In this document: positions 16,713-25,693 of the stretch, piece by piece
Layout of the letters: each line of letters starts with the position of its first letter
How positions within the stretch are numbered: position 1 is the first letter of the stretch
Source of the DNA: an uncultured Acetatifactor sp.
GTDB lineage: Bacteria; Bacillota; Clostridia; Lachnospirales; Lachnospiraceae
Assembly: GCA_947624245.1 (NCBI GenBank)
Contig: CANQJL010000011.1
Span: forward strand, 19,107 to 83,106
DNA: 64,000 bases
Direction of reading: 5' to 3'
Notes under the pieces: generated by a model
Database searches by the model: none
What the model was told of the DNA's origin: nothing
What the model saw: the letters and a program-made list of their open reading frames with translations, nothing else
Program-made: the position numbers and the translations under genes

Positions 16713-18266
16713 ATGGCTAAAGTAACCAATCCCATTTTGCCGGGGTTCTATCCGGACCCCTCGGTCTGCCGTGCAAACGGCAAGTTCTATCTGGTACACT
16801 CCACCTTTGCCTATTTTCCGGGAGTGCCTGTTTTTGAAAGTGACGACCTGATCGGCTGGAAGCAGATCGGAAATGTGCTGGAGCGGGATTCCCAGCTGCC
16901 CCTGGAGGGCTGCGGACAGTCGGAGGGCATCTTTGCACCGACGATTCGATACAACGACGGCGTTTTTTACATGATAACGACGAACATATCCGGCGGCGGC
17001 AATTTTATCGTGACGGCAACGTCGCCGGAGGGTCCGTGGTCCGAACCGTATTTTCTGGGAGAGGAAGCCATGGGAATAGATCCCAGCCTTTTCTTTGATA
17101 CGGACGGCACCTGCTATTATATCGGCCAGAGATACAAGAAGGTCGTAACGCATAACGGCGACTGCGAGATCTGGATTCAAAAGCTGAATACGAAGACCAT
17201 GAAGCTGGAAGGCGAGGCGGTAGCCGTGCTGGACGGATTCCAGAAGAACGCAGTCTGGCCGGAGGCTCCTCATCTGTATAAGAAGGACGGATACTACTAC
17301 ATCATTCATGCGGAGAGCGGCACGGCTTTTCATCACAGCGTCATGGCGGCGAGAAGCCGTGAACTGTTCGGACCTTACGAGTATTGTCCCTGCAATCCGA
17401 TTCTTACGCACAGGCATCTGGGCAAGGATTTCCCTGTGACCTGCGCCGGTCATGCCGACCTTGTGGAGGACGGAAACGGAAACTGGTACATGGTGATGCT
17501 GGCCTGCCGGCCGCAGGAGGGTCATACCCTGATGGGACGTGAGACCTTCCTTGCCAAAGTGGTGTGGGAGGACGGCTGGCCCGTGGTAAATCCGGGCGTC
17601 GGATATCTGGAAGAAGAATTCGAGATTCCGGCGGCAGACGGTGCCGTAAGATTTTTCGATGAGGACAGGACATATACTTTTGCGGAACAAAAGATTGCGC
17701 CCGAATTTCTTTCGCTCCGAAATCACAGGGAGAACGTGATGTCCCTTTCGGCGCGGGCAGGATACCTGAGAATGTACATGCGGGCCGATTCCGTGACACA
17801 GCAGGCTGAGCCGGCATACTTGGCGCTCCGCCAGCAGCATAGGGACTTTGAAGTCGAGGTCCGTTTCGAGGCAGTATTCGGCGCGGAAAACGGAAAAGAC
17901 AGCGTGGGCATCACACTGATGCAGAGCAACGAGGACCTCGTGCGGGCGGAATATGTAAAGGTAAGCGGTAAGGATAAGCTTCTGGCGATAAGGCGTGTGA
18001 AGGGCAAGGATGAGATTCTGCTTTCCGCAGATGCCGACGGACAGATCACCGGGCTGCGGCTGACCGTGCACGGGCTGAAGGCAGCGCTGGGGTATCTCTT
18101 GCATGACGAGTGGAAGACTCTGGCCACGGATGTCGACATCAGAACGCTCAGCACCGAGTCCGCGGGCGGCTTTCTGGGGTGCACGGCCGGCATATACGCG
18201 TCCGGCAGCGGAGAGGATCACGGCGGATATGCGGATCTGGCTTCCTTTACTTACAGATGCCTGTAA
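16713..18266 (+). CDS. GH43 beta-xylosidase with C-terminal beta-sandwich
   Basis: 517 residues. The five-bladed propeller carries the three catalytic acids in their family contexts: base Asp15 (GFYPDPS), Asp123 (MGIDPSLF) and acid Glu184 (WPEAPHLY). From ~320 there is a concanavalin-like domain (FEVEVRFEAVFGAENGKDSV) typical of GH43 beta-xylosidases of the XynB3/SXA group, where it closes the active site over short substrates. There is no export signal. It should release xylose from the non-reducing end of xylo-oligosaccharides (EC 3.2.1.37), complementing the GH8 enzyme that works from the other end. A strong AAGGAGG precedes the start. Confidence 0.92.
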   Translation: MAKVTNPILPGFYPDPSVCRANGKFYLVHSTFAYFPGVPVFESDDLIGWKQIGNVLERDSQLPLEGCGQSEGIFAPTIRYNDGVFYMITTNISGGGNFIVTATSPEGPWSEPYFLGEEAMGIDPSLFFDTDGTCYYIGQRYKKVVTHNGDCEIWIQKLNTKTMKLEGEAVAVLDGFQKNAVWPEAPHLYKKDGYYYIIHAESGTAFHHSVMAARSRELFGPYEYCPCNPILTHRHLGKDFPVTCAGHADLVEDGNGNWYMVMLACRPQEGHTLMGRETFLAKVVWEDGWPVVNPGVGYLEEEFEIPAADGAVRFFDEDRTYTFAEQKIAPEFLSLRNHRENVMSLSARAGYLRMYMRADSVTQQAEPAYLALRQQHRDFEVEVRFEAVFGAENGKDSVGITLMQSNEDLVRAEYVKVSGKDKLLAIRRVKGKDEILLSADADGQITGLRLTVHGLKAALGYLLHDEWKTLATDVDIRTLSTESAGGFLGCTAGIYASGSGEDHGGYADLASFTYRCL

Positions 18267-18300
18267 AAACGCACAGAATGTTTCAAGACGGTGAACGACT

Positions 18301-19371
18301 ATGGAAATGACATTGAGATGGTACGGCTCTGCATACGACACGGTGACTTTGGCGCAGATCCGTCAGATTCCCGGGGTGACCGGTGTGATATCGACGCTGT
18401 ATGACGCGGCGCCGGGCGAGGTATGGAGCAGGGAACGCATCCGTGCCCTGAAAGAAGAAATAGCGCAGTCCGGACTTCATCTGTCCGGAATTGAGAGCGT
18501 CAATGTACATGAGGCGATCAAAGCGGGAAGCCCCGACAGGGATCGATACATTGATAATTATATCGAGACGCTCCGAAATCTCGGGCAGGAGGATATTCAT
18601 CTGGTCTGCTACAACTTCATGCCCGTGTTCGACTGGACGAGGACAGAGCTGGCCCGCGTGCGTCCGGACGGCTCCACCGTTCTGGCCTATACGCAGGATG
18701 CGGTAGATGCCCTGGATCCGGAGAAGATGTTCGACTCCATCGCGGGTGATACCAACGGTGCCGTTATGCCGGGCTGGGAACCGGAGCGCATGGCACATGT
18801 GAAGGAACTGTTTGAAATGTACAGGGACGTGGATGACGAGCGGCTGTTTGCGAATCTGCAGTATTTCCTGGAGAGAATCATGCCTGTCTGCAACAGGTAT
18901 GACATTAGGATGGCAATTCATCCGGACGATCCTGCCTGGAGCGTTTTCGGCCTGCCGCGCATCATTATCAATAAGGAAAATATTCTTCGAATGATGAAAA
19001 TGGTAGACGATCCCCACAACGGCGTGACGTTCTGTTCCGGCTCCTATGGAACCAATCCGGAGAATGACCTTCCGGATATGATCCGTTCCCTGAAGGGAAG
19101 AATCCACTTTGCGCATGTGCGCAATCTGAAGTTCATAACCCCCTCAAATTTTGAGGAGGCGGCGCATCTGTCATCCGACGGTTCGTTCGACATGTATGAG
19201 ATCGTGAAAGCGCTCTATGAGATTGGATTTGACGGACCGATCAGACCGGATCACGGGCGCATGATATGGGGCGAAACCGCGATGCCGGGATACGGACTGT
19301 ACGACAGGGCATTGGGCGCGGCCTACATCAACGGTCTCTGGGAGGCTGTCGAAAAAGCGGGCAAAAGCTGA
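18301..19371 (+). CDS. uxuA: Mannonate dehydratase
   Basis: 356 residues, the length of Bacillus-type UxuA. Recognisable segments are 'LRWYGSAYDTVTLAQIRQIP' at the start, 'HEAIKAGSPDRDRYIDNYI', 'VCYNFMPVFDWTRTEL', 'LAIHPDDP'-like 'MAIHPDDPAW', and 'FAHVRNLK' with later 'IRPDHGRMIWGE'. These supply the histidine, cysteine and acidic metal ligands of the TIM-barrel enzyme. It dehydrates D-mannonate to 2-keto-3-deoxygluconate (EC 4.2.1.8). It stands 34 bases after the GH43 gene, and the rest of the hexuronate pathway follows directly. Confidence 0.95.
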   Translation: MEMTLRWYGSAYDTVTLAQIRQIPGVTGVISTLYDAAPGEVWSRERIRALKEEIAQSGLHLSGIESVNVHEAIKAGSPDRDRYIDNYIETLRNLGQEDIHLVCYNFMPVFDWTRTELARVRPDGSTVLAYTQDAVDALDPEKMFDSIAGDTNGAVMPGWEPERMAHVKELFEMYRDVDDERLFANLQYFLERIMPVCNRYDIRMAIHPDDPAWSVFGLPRIIINKENILRMMKMVDDPHNGVTFCSGSYGTNPENDLPDMIRSLKGRIHFAHVRNLKFITPSNFEEAAHLSSDGSFDMYEIVKALYEIGFDGPIRPDHGRMIWGETAMPGYGLYDRALGAAYINGLWEAVEKAGKS

Positions 19372-19414
19372 ACCGGCACATGGCCGGCGGCAGGAGATAA
19401 GGAGGACGGAAATC

Positions 19415-21028
19415 ATGGTTCTGAGCAGAAGCGGACTGGCCGACACAGACCGGTGGGAAAAGGCGGGTTACAGGCTCCCGTTGTTCGACAGAGACGCTGT
19501 GGCGGCCGCCACAAGGGAGAACCCGTTCTGGCTCCATTTCGGTGTGGGAAATATTTTCAGAGCATTTCAGGCCGGCGTCGTGCAGGAGCTGCTGAATGAA
19601 GGCGTACTGGACAGAGGACTTGTGGCGGCGGAAGGATTTGACTATGAGCTTATAGAGAAGGTAAACCGTCCGCATGATGATTATACCGTTGCGGTCACGT
19701 TGAAAGCCGACGGCAATATAGAAAAAACGGTGGTGGGCAGCGTGGTCGAATCCCGTATTCTTGATTCCGGCAACGAAAAAGAATACGGCAGACTGAAAGA
19801 AATTTTTTGTAAGGATTCCCTGCAGATGGTCTCCTTTACCATTACGGAGAAGGGTTACAGCCTTGTCAACGGCAGGGGGGAGACGATAGGCGATGTGGCG
19901 GCCGATTTTGAGGCGGGTCCCGCAAGACCTGTGAGCTATATGGGCAAGGTGACATCTCTCCTGTATGCAAGATACCTGGCAGGTGAAAAGCCGATTGCAA
20001 TGGTGAGCATGGATAACTGTTCCCACAACGGCGATAAGCTGTATGAAGCCGTCAGCGCTTTTGCAAGGGAATGGGCGCGGCGGGGAACGGCGGATGCGGG
20101 CTTTGAGGCCTATATCCACGACAGGGGAAAAGTGACGTTCCCGTGGACCATGATCGATAAGATCACTCCCCGGCCGGATGCCTCCGTGGAAGAAATGCTG
20201 CGTGCCGACGGCCTGGAGGGCATGGAGTCCATCGTCACCTCCCGCAACACATATGCGGCGCCCTTTGTAAATGCAGAAGAATGCGGGTATCTGGTAATCG
20301 AGGACAGCTTCCCGAACAAAAGACCCCGGCTGGAACGGGGAGGCTTTTTGTTCACGGACCGAGAGACGGTGGATAAGATAGAGAAAATGAAGGTCTGCAC
20401 CTGCCTGAATCCTCTGCACACGGCCCTTGCGATCTACGGGTGCCTTCTGGGCTACCGTAAGATATCGGACGAGATGCAGGACGCCCAGCTTCGTGAAATG
20501 GTGCGGATCATCGGTTATCAGGAGGGACTGCCCGCAGTGGTCGTTCAGAATGTGCTGGATCCCAAGGAGTTCCTCGATACGGTATTCAAGCTGCGTATTC
20601 CCAACCCTTTTATGCCGGATACGCCTCAGAGGATAGCGACGGATACTTCACAGAAGCTGGCAATTCGTTTTGGGGAGACCATCAAGACATACGCGGCGTC
20701 CGAATCGCTCCGTGTATCGGATCTGAAAATGATACCGCTGGTGCTGGCAGGCTGGCTTCGATATCTGATGGCGGTGGACGATAACGGCAACGAGTTTGCC
20801 TTAAGTCCGGATCCTCTGCTGGAGACATTATGTCCCTATGTGGCGGGATTTAGGCTCGGAGAGGTATCGGATGCCGAATCGGCGCTCAGGCCGCTTCTCA
20901 AGAATATCGCCGTGTTTGGCGTTGATCTGTATGAAGCGGGACTGGCGGACAGGGTGTGCGGCTATTTCAGGGAATTGACCGCAGGGCCGGGGGCAGTTCG
21001 CGAAACACTGAAGAAATACACGGCATAA
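19415..21028 (+). CDS. uxuB: Fructuronate reductase (long-chain mannitol dehydrogenase family)
   Basis: 537 residues. The N-terminal Rossmann domain has 'HFGVGNIFRAFQAGVVQELL' for NAD binding. The C-terminal half contains 'GYLVIEDSFPNKRP', 'KMKVCTCLNPLHTALAIYGC' and 'KLAIRFGETIKTY', typical of the UxuB/MtlD long-chain dehydrogenases. Between uxuA and uxaC the expected activity is reduction of D-fructuronate to D-mannonate (EC 1.1.1.57). Tagaturonate reductase is a formal alternative, but no altronate dehydratase gene is present. It is somewhat longer than E. coli UxuB. GATAAGGAGG lies just upstream of the ATG. Confidence 0.88.
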   Translation: MVLSRSGLADTDRWEKAGYRLPLFDRDAVAAATRENPFWLHFGVGNIFRAFQAGVVQELLNEGVLDRGLVAAEGFDYELIEKVNRPHDDYTVAVTLKADGNIEKTVVGSVVESRILDSGNEKEYGRLKEIFCKDSLQMVSFTITEKGYSLVNGRGETIGDVAADFEAGPARPVSYMGKVTSLLYARYLAGEKPIAMVSMDNCSHNGDKLYEAVSAFAREWARRGTADAGFEAYIHDRGKVTFPWTMIDKITPRPDASVEEMLRADGLEGMESIVTSRNTYAAPFVNAEECGYLVIEDSFPNKRPRLERGGFLFTDRETVDKIEKMKVCTCLNPLHTALAIYGCLLGYRKISDEMQDAQLREMVRIIGYQEGLPAVVVQNVLDPKEFLDTVFKLRIPNPFMPDTPQRIATDTSQKLAIRFGETIKTYAASESLRVSDLKMIPLVLAGWLRYLMAVDDNGNEFALSPDPLLETLCPYVAGFRLGEVSDAESALRPLLKNIAVFGVDLYEAGLADRVCGYFRELTAGPGAVRETLKKYTA

Positions 21029-21040
21029 AGGAGCGGCACT

Positions 21041-22501
21041 ATGAGAACATTTATGGACGAGGATTTTCTTTTGTCTACGGAATCTGCCCGAAAGCTGTAC
21101 CACCGGTACGCCGAGGGAATGCCGATCCTCGATTACCACAGCCATGTCAATCCCCGTGAGATCTATGAGGACAGGCAGTTTGAGAATATCACACAGGTAT
21201 GGCTCGGGGCCGATCATTATAAATGGCGCCAGATGCGTGCCAACGGAATAAACGAGGCATATATCACGGGAGACGCTCCCGATTATGAGAAATTCTGCCG
21301 GTGGGCGAAGACGCTGGAGATGGCGATCGGCAATCCGCTCTATCACTGGAGCCATCTGGAGCTGAAAAGATACTTCGGCTTCGGCGGATATTTGTGCAGG
21401 GATACCGCAAGAGAGGTCTGGGAGCAGTGTAATGCCATGCTTGCCACGGCGGACTACAGCGCAAGAGGGCTGATCAAAATGTCAAATGTCAGGCTGCTCT
21501 GTACCACGGACGACCCTGCGGATTCCCTCATATGGCACCAAAGGCTTGCCAAAGACGACAGCTTTGACGTGCGGGTGCTGCCCGCATGGAGACCGGACAG
21601 AGCGTTTGCTCCGGAGAAAGAGGATTATACGGAGTATCTTGAAAATCTGGGCGAGGCCGCCGATGTGGAGATCGACAGCTTTGCGTCTCTGGTGCAGGCC
21701 CTTTGTAAGCGGATGGATTTCTTTGCCGGACAGGGCTGCCGTATTGCCGATCACGGTCTGGAATATGTGATGTATGAGCCTGCCTCCGAAAAGCAGATCG
21801 AAGGGATCTTTGCCAAACGGCTTGCCGGAGGAACCTTGAGCCGACAGGAGGAAATGCAGTTCAAGACGGCCTTCCTGCTCGCCATGGGAAGGGAATATCA
21901 CAAGAGGAACTGGGTGATGCAGCTGCACTATGGCGTAAAGAGAAATATAAACACCCGCCTTTTTCGGGCGCTGGGTGCGGATGCCGGAGTGGACAGTATC
22001 GGCAGTGTTGCACCCTACGCGCAGCTTTCGGATTTCTTAAATGCGCTTGCGGATACGGACGAGCTGCCCAAGACCATTGTGTATTCCTTAAATCCCGCGG
22101 ATAACGCGGCCATCGGTTCCGTCATTGGCTGCTTTCAGGACGACACGGTGCCGGGAAAAATACAGCAGGGGAGCGCGTGGTGGTTCAATGACCATAAGTG
22201 CGGCATGAGGGAGCAGATGATCTCGCTGGCGAATCTCGGACTGCTGGGTAATTTTATCGGTATGCTGACGGATTCCAGAAGCTTTCTGTCCTATACCCGC
22301 CACGAATATTTCCGCAGGGTCATGTGCGATCTGATCGGCGGCTGGGTGGAAGACGGCGAGTACCCGCAGGACAGCGGAGCATTGGAGAGAATCGTCAGGG
22401 GAATCTCTTATGACAACGCCGTGCGGTATTTCGGATTCCCTGTCCGCAGATCGGCCGGCGAAACGGCGGAAGGAGAGGAAAATGCAGAAAGTAACGGATA
22501 G
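21041..22501 (+). CDS. uxaC: Glucuronate isomerase
   Basis: 486 residues, close to the ~470 usual for UxaC. The N-terminal 'FLLSTESARKLYHRYAEGMP' and 'ILDYHSHVNPREIYEDRQF' contain the H-x-H metal ligands of the amidohydrolase-like fold. 'GADHYKWRQMRANGI' and 'GMLTDSRSFLSYTRHEYFRR' near the C-terminus are family hallmarks. It converts D-glucuronate to D-fructuronate (EC 5.3.1.12), the entry step for the acid released by GH115. It starts 12 bases after uxuB and overlaps the eda start by 20 bases, so translation is probably coupled. Confidence 0.96.
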   Translation: MRTFMDEDFLLSTESARKLYHRYAEGMPILDYHSHVNPREIYEDRQFENITQVWLGADHYKWRQMRANGINEAYITGDAPDYEKFCRWAKTLEMAIGNPLYHWSHLELKRYFGFGGYLCRDTAREVWEQCNAMLATADYSARGLIKMSNVRLLCTTDDPADSLIWHQRLAKDDSFDVRVLPAWRPDRAFAPEKEDYTEYLENLGEAADVEIDSFASLVQALCKRMDFFAGQGCRIADHGLEYVMYEPASEKQIEGIFAKRLAGGTLSRQEEMQFKTAFLLAMGREYHKRNWVMQLHYGVKRNINTRLFRALGADAGVDSIGSVAPYAQLSDFLNALADTDELPKTIVYSLNPADNAAIGSVIGCFQDDTVPGKIQQGSAWWFNDHKCGMREQMISLANLGLLGNFIGMLTDSRSFLSYTRHEYFRRVMCDLIGGWVEDGEYPQDSGALERIVRGISYDNAVRYFGFPVRRSAGETAEGEENAESNG

Positions 22502-23129
22502 AATCTATGAGACAGGCATTGTGCCGGTGGTGTCGATTCTCGATGCGGGGGACGCGGAGCCGCTTGCGCAGGCGCTCATAAAGGGAGGTCTGCCCTGCGC
22601 GGAGGTGACGTTTCGCACGGATGCGGCGGAGGAAGCCATAGGGATCATGACGGAGAAGTTTCCGCAGATGCTTGTGGGCGCAGGAACGGTCCTTACGGTC
22701 GATCAGATAGAGCGTGCGGCCGCCGCCGGCGCAAAATTCGTTGTCAGTCCGGGATTCGATCCGGAGATCGTGGATTATTGTCTGCGTATCCGTATGCCGG
22801 TATTTCCGGGCTGCGTCACGCCTTCGGAGGTGGCGCAGGCGGTAAAGAGAGGGCTTAAAGTCGTGAAATTTTTCCCGGCGCAGGCCTTCGGGGGCATAAA
22901 AACAATCCAGGCCATTGCGGCGCCCTACGGGGGACTGAAATTTCTGCCCACCGGCGGAATCGGTCCGGACAATTTGAAAAGCTATCTGCTCTGTAAGGAA
23001 GTGATTGCCTGCGGCGGCAGCTGGATGGTGAAAAGCGAGATGATACAGTCGGGAAGCTTTGACAGGATAGAGGCGCTTACAAGAGAGGCAGTCAGGCTGG
23101 CGGCCAAATGCAGAAGCGTCACGGGTTGA
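22482..23129 (+). CDS. eda: KDPG / 2-dehydro-3-deoxy-phosphogluconate aldolase
   Basis: 215 residues from the ATG at 22482, chosen because AGGAGAGG lies just upstream; the frame extends back inside uxaC. Family motifs are 'GIVPVVSILDAGDAEPLAQA', 'GLPCAEVTFRTDAAEEAI', 'VGAGTVLT', Schiff-base lysine in 'LKVVKFFPAQAFGG', and the phosphate-binding 'LPTGGIGPDNLKSYL' followed by 'ACGGSWMV'. The class I aldolase splits 2-keto-3-deoxy-6-phosphogluconate to pyruvate and glyceraldehyde-3-phosphate. It completes the glucuronate route with the kinase encoded directly downstream. Confidence 0.95.
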   Translation: MQKVTDRIYETGIVPVVSILDAGDAEPLAQALIKGGLPCAEVTFRTDAAEEAIGIMTEKFPQMLVGAGTVLTVDQIERAAAAGAKFVVSPGFDPEIVDYCLRIRMPVFPGCVTPSEVAQAVKRGLKVVKFFPAQAFGGIKTIQAIAAPYGGLKFLPTGGIGPDNLKSYLLCKEVIACGGSWMVKSEMIQSGSFDRIEALTREAVRLAAKCRSVTG

Positions 23130-23151
23130 GAGTGCACAGGAGGATATCGGT

Positions 23152-24177
23152 TTGAGACAAAGAGTCATCACATTCGGAGAATTGATGTTAAGGCTTGCAC
23201 CGGAGGGGTATTTGCGTTTTGTGCAGGCAGATAAGTTCAACGTGACATTCGGAGGAGGAGAGGCGAATGTGGCGGTATCACTGGCAAATTTCGGCTTTGA
23301 CTCGGCATTTGTCACCAAGCTCCCCCAGCATGAGATAGGGCAGGCCGCCGTCAATTCCCTGAGAAGGTACGGAGTGGATACTTCCCTTATCGTGAGGGGA
23401 GGAGACCGTGTGGGAATCTATTATCTGGAGAAGGGCGCGTCCCAGCGGCCCTCCAAGGTGATCTATGACAGGGCGGGCTCGTCGATCGCCGGAGCCTCAA
23501 GGGAAGATTTTGACTGGAAGGCAGTATTTGACGGTGCGGATTGGTTTCATTTTACGGGGATTACGCCGGCGCTTGGCGATAATGTGGCGGCAATCTGTCT
23601 GGATTCGTGCAAAGCGGCGAAGGCAGCAGGGATAAAGATATCCTGCGACCTGAATTACCGCAATAAGCTGTGGAGTAAAGAAAAGGCCGGACGGGTGATG
23701 GAGGAGCTGTGCGGGTATGTGGATGTCTGCATCGCCAATGAGGAGGACGCGGCGGACGTGTTCGGCATCCGCGCGGCGGATACGGATGTGAGGGCAGGAG
23801 AAGTCAGCAGGGAAGGCTATCGGGACGTGGCAAAGAGACTTGCGGACAGATTCGGTTTCGAGAAAGTTGCGATCACGCTGCGGGAGTCTCTGTCCGCCAA
23901 TGACAATAACTGGTCCGCAATACTCTACGACGGAACGGATTATTACTTCAGCAAAAAATATAAAATGCATATTGTAGACCGCGTGGGAGGAGGCGACAGC
24001 TTCAGCGCCGGACTGATCGCGGCGCTCTTAAGCGGATACGATGCGGAAAAGGCGATTGACCTTGCGGTGGCGGCATCCTGTTTGAAGCATTCCGTGGAGG
24101 GCGATTATAACATGATATCTCTGGAAGAAGCAAAACGGCTGGCTGAAGGCGACGCTTCCGGCCGTGTACAGCGATAG
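23152..24177 (+). CDS. kdgK: 2-dehydro-3-deoxygluconokinase (PfkB family)
   Basis: 341 residues, starting with TTG at 23152 supported by AGGAGG at 23138-23143. The PfkB signatures are 'FGGGEANVAVSLANFGF' near the N-terminus and 'IVDRVGGGDSFSAGLIAALL' near the C-terminus, the latter with the catalytic Asp and anion hole. It phosphorylates 2-keto-3-deoxygluconate at the 6-hydroxyl with ATP (EC 2.7.1.45), giving the Eda substrate. The gene order uxuA-uxuB-uxaC-eda-kdgK supplies every step from glucuronate to central metabolism. Confidence 0.93.
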   Translation: MRQRVITFGELMLRLAPEGYLRFVQADKFNVTFGGGEANVAVSLANFGFDSAFVTKLPQHEIGQAAVNSLRRYGVDTSLIVRGGDRVGIYYLEKGASQRPSKVIYDRAGSSIAGASREDFDWKAVFDGADWFHFTGITPALGDNVAAICLDSCKAAKAAGIKISCDLNYRNKLWSKEKAGRVMEELCGYVDVCIANEEDAADVFGIRAADTDVRAGEVSREGYRDVAKRLADRFGFEKVAITLRESLSANDNNWSAILYDGTDYYFSKKYKMHIVDRVGGGDSFSAGLIAALLSGYDAEKAIDLAVAASCLKHSVEGDYNMISLEEAKRLAEGDASGRVQR

Positions 24178-24231
24178 AGGAGGGGCAGCCGTTTTTGCGG
24201 CGGGCCGCATAAGGAGACAGGAGGCAGCAGT

Positions 24232-25635
24232 ATGAAAAGAGAAGCTTACAATCCGTATTTGCCGTCATGGGAATACATACCTGACGCGGAGCCGTATGTG
24301 TTCGGGGACAGGCTGTATGTGTACGGATCACATGATTTTTACAACGGATATGTATTCTGTATGGGCGACTATGTCTGTTGGTCGGCGCCCATAGACGACT
24401 TGGGCGATTGGCGGTATGAGGGGGTCATCTATGCCAAAACGGACGATCCGCTCAACAGAGAAGGAAAGATGTGCCTGTATGCGCCGGATGTGGCGGTGGG
24501 ACCCGACGGGAGGTACTATCTGTATTATGTGCTTGACAAGGTTTCCGTGGTCTCCGTGGCGGTATGCGATGAGCCTGCGGGAAAATATGAGTTTTACGGC
24601 TATGTCCGCTATCCGGACGGGACAAGGCTGGGTGAGCGCGAGGGCGACGAACCGCAGTTCGATCCGGGGGTGCTCTCGGAAGGAAACGACATCTGGCTCT
24701 ACACAGGCTTCTGCGGTGTGGGAGATCCTTCGCGGACGGGAGCTATGGTGACCCGACTGGCTGAGGATATGCTGACGGTACGGGAGGCGCCCAAGTTCAT
24801 CGTACCGGGTTCCGCACATGCGGAAGGCACGGAATATGAGGGTCATGCTTTTTTTGAGGCGCCGTCTATCCGCAAGAAGGGCAATGTATACTACTTTATC
24901 TATTCCTCACAGGTCATGCATGAGCTGTGTTACGCCGTGAGCGACAGACCGGATGCGGGATTTCACTACGGCGGTGTGATCGTCAGCAACTGCGACATGC
25001 ACATCGACAGCTATAAGCCGGCCGATATGCCGGCGGCTTACGGCGCCAACAATCACGGAAGCATTATCGAGATTGGGAAGAAATGGTATGTTTTTTATCA
25101 TCGGCACACCAACGGGACCTGGTACAGCAGACAGGGGTGCGCGGAAGAGATTGAATTTGCCGCGGACGGGCGTATTTGTCAGGCAGAGATGACGTCCTGC
25201 GGACTGAACGGCGGTCCCCTTGCCGGAGAGGGGGAGCACCCCGCGTATCTGGCCTGCAATCTGTTTACATCCGTTCCCTCCGTCTATGTGGGAGGAGAAG
25301 GCTTTCCGAAGATCATGCAGGACGGCAGGGACGGCGACGAGGAGCAGGGGTACATCGGCAATATACAGGACGGCGCAACGACAGGCTTCAAATACTTTGA
25401 CTGCCGGGGCATCAAAAAAGCGGCGGTCACCGTGAGAGGATATGCGGACGGCGTATTTGAAATCAGGACGGCGTGGGACGGCGAACCGCTTGCGCGCATC
25501 AAGGTGGAATATTCCAACGTATGGGAGACCTATGAGGCGGATATCGCTCTGCCGGATGGCGTGTATGCCTTTTACATTACCTATTCCGGCGCAGGAAACG
25601 CAGCCTTAAGGTCGTTTGCGCTTATGCGCGGCTGA
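24232..25635 (+). CDS. GH43 glycosidase (xylosidase/arabinofuranosidase type)
   Basis: 467 residues. It is a second GH43 of a different subfamily from the one at 16713, with catalytic residues Asp18 (YIPDAEPYVF), Asp144 (PQFDPGVL) and Glu209 (AFFEAPSIRKKG). 'YGSHDFYNGYVFCMGDYVCW' and 'GANNHGSIIEIGKKWYVFYH' are characteristic of the arabinofuranosidase/xylosidase-like subfamilies. The C-terminal ~120 residues (ATTGFKYFDCRGIKKAAVTV) resemble a CBM6-type sandwich. There is no signal peptide. It probably trims arabinose or xylose side chains from imported oligosaccharides. The precise specificity is not decidable here. Confidence 0.85.
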   Translation: MKREAYNPYLPSWEYIPDAEPYVFGDRLYVYGSHDFYNGYVFCMGDYVCWSAPIDDLGDWRYEGVIYAKTDDPLNREGKMCLYAPDVAVGPDGRYYLYYVLDKVSVVSVAVCDEPAGKYEFYGYVRYPDGTRLGEREGDEPQFDPGVLSEGNDIWLYTGFCGVGDPSRTGAMVTRLAEDMLTVREAPKFIVPGSAHAEGTEYEGHAFFEAPSIRKKGNVYYFIYSSQVMHELCYAVSDRPDAGFHYGGVIVSNCDMHIDSYKPADMPAAYGANNHGSIIEIGKKWYVFYHRHTNGTWYSRQGCAEEIEFAADGRICQAEMTSCGLNGGPLAGEGEHPAYLACNLFTSVPSVYVGGEGFPKIMQDGRDGDEEQGYIGNIQDGATTGFKYFDCRGIKKAAVTVRGYADGVFEIRTAWDGEPLARIKVEYSNVWETYEADIALPDGVYAFYITYSGAGNAALRSFALMRG

Positions 25636-25693
25636 ACGGAGCGGCTGTACGATGCGGGCAGGGCAGGCGCGCATCGCCGGAAAGAGAGACGAG

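Noticed and set aside
22410..22481. Upstream start for the KDPG aldolase inside uxaC
   Set aside because: The family N-terminus begins at the ATG at 22482, which follows AGGAGAGG. The extension overlaps uxaC in another frame.
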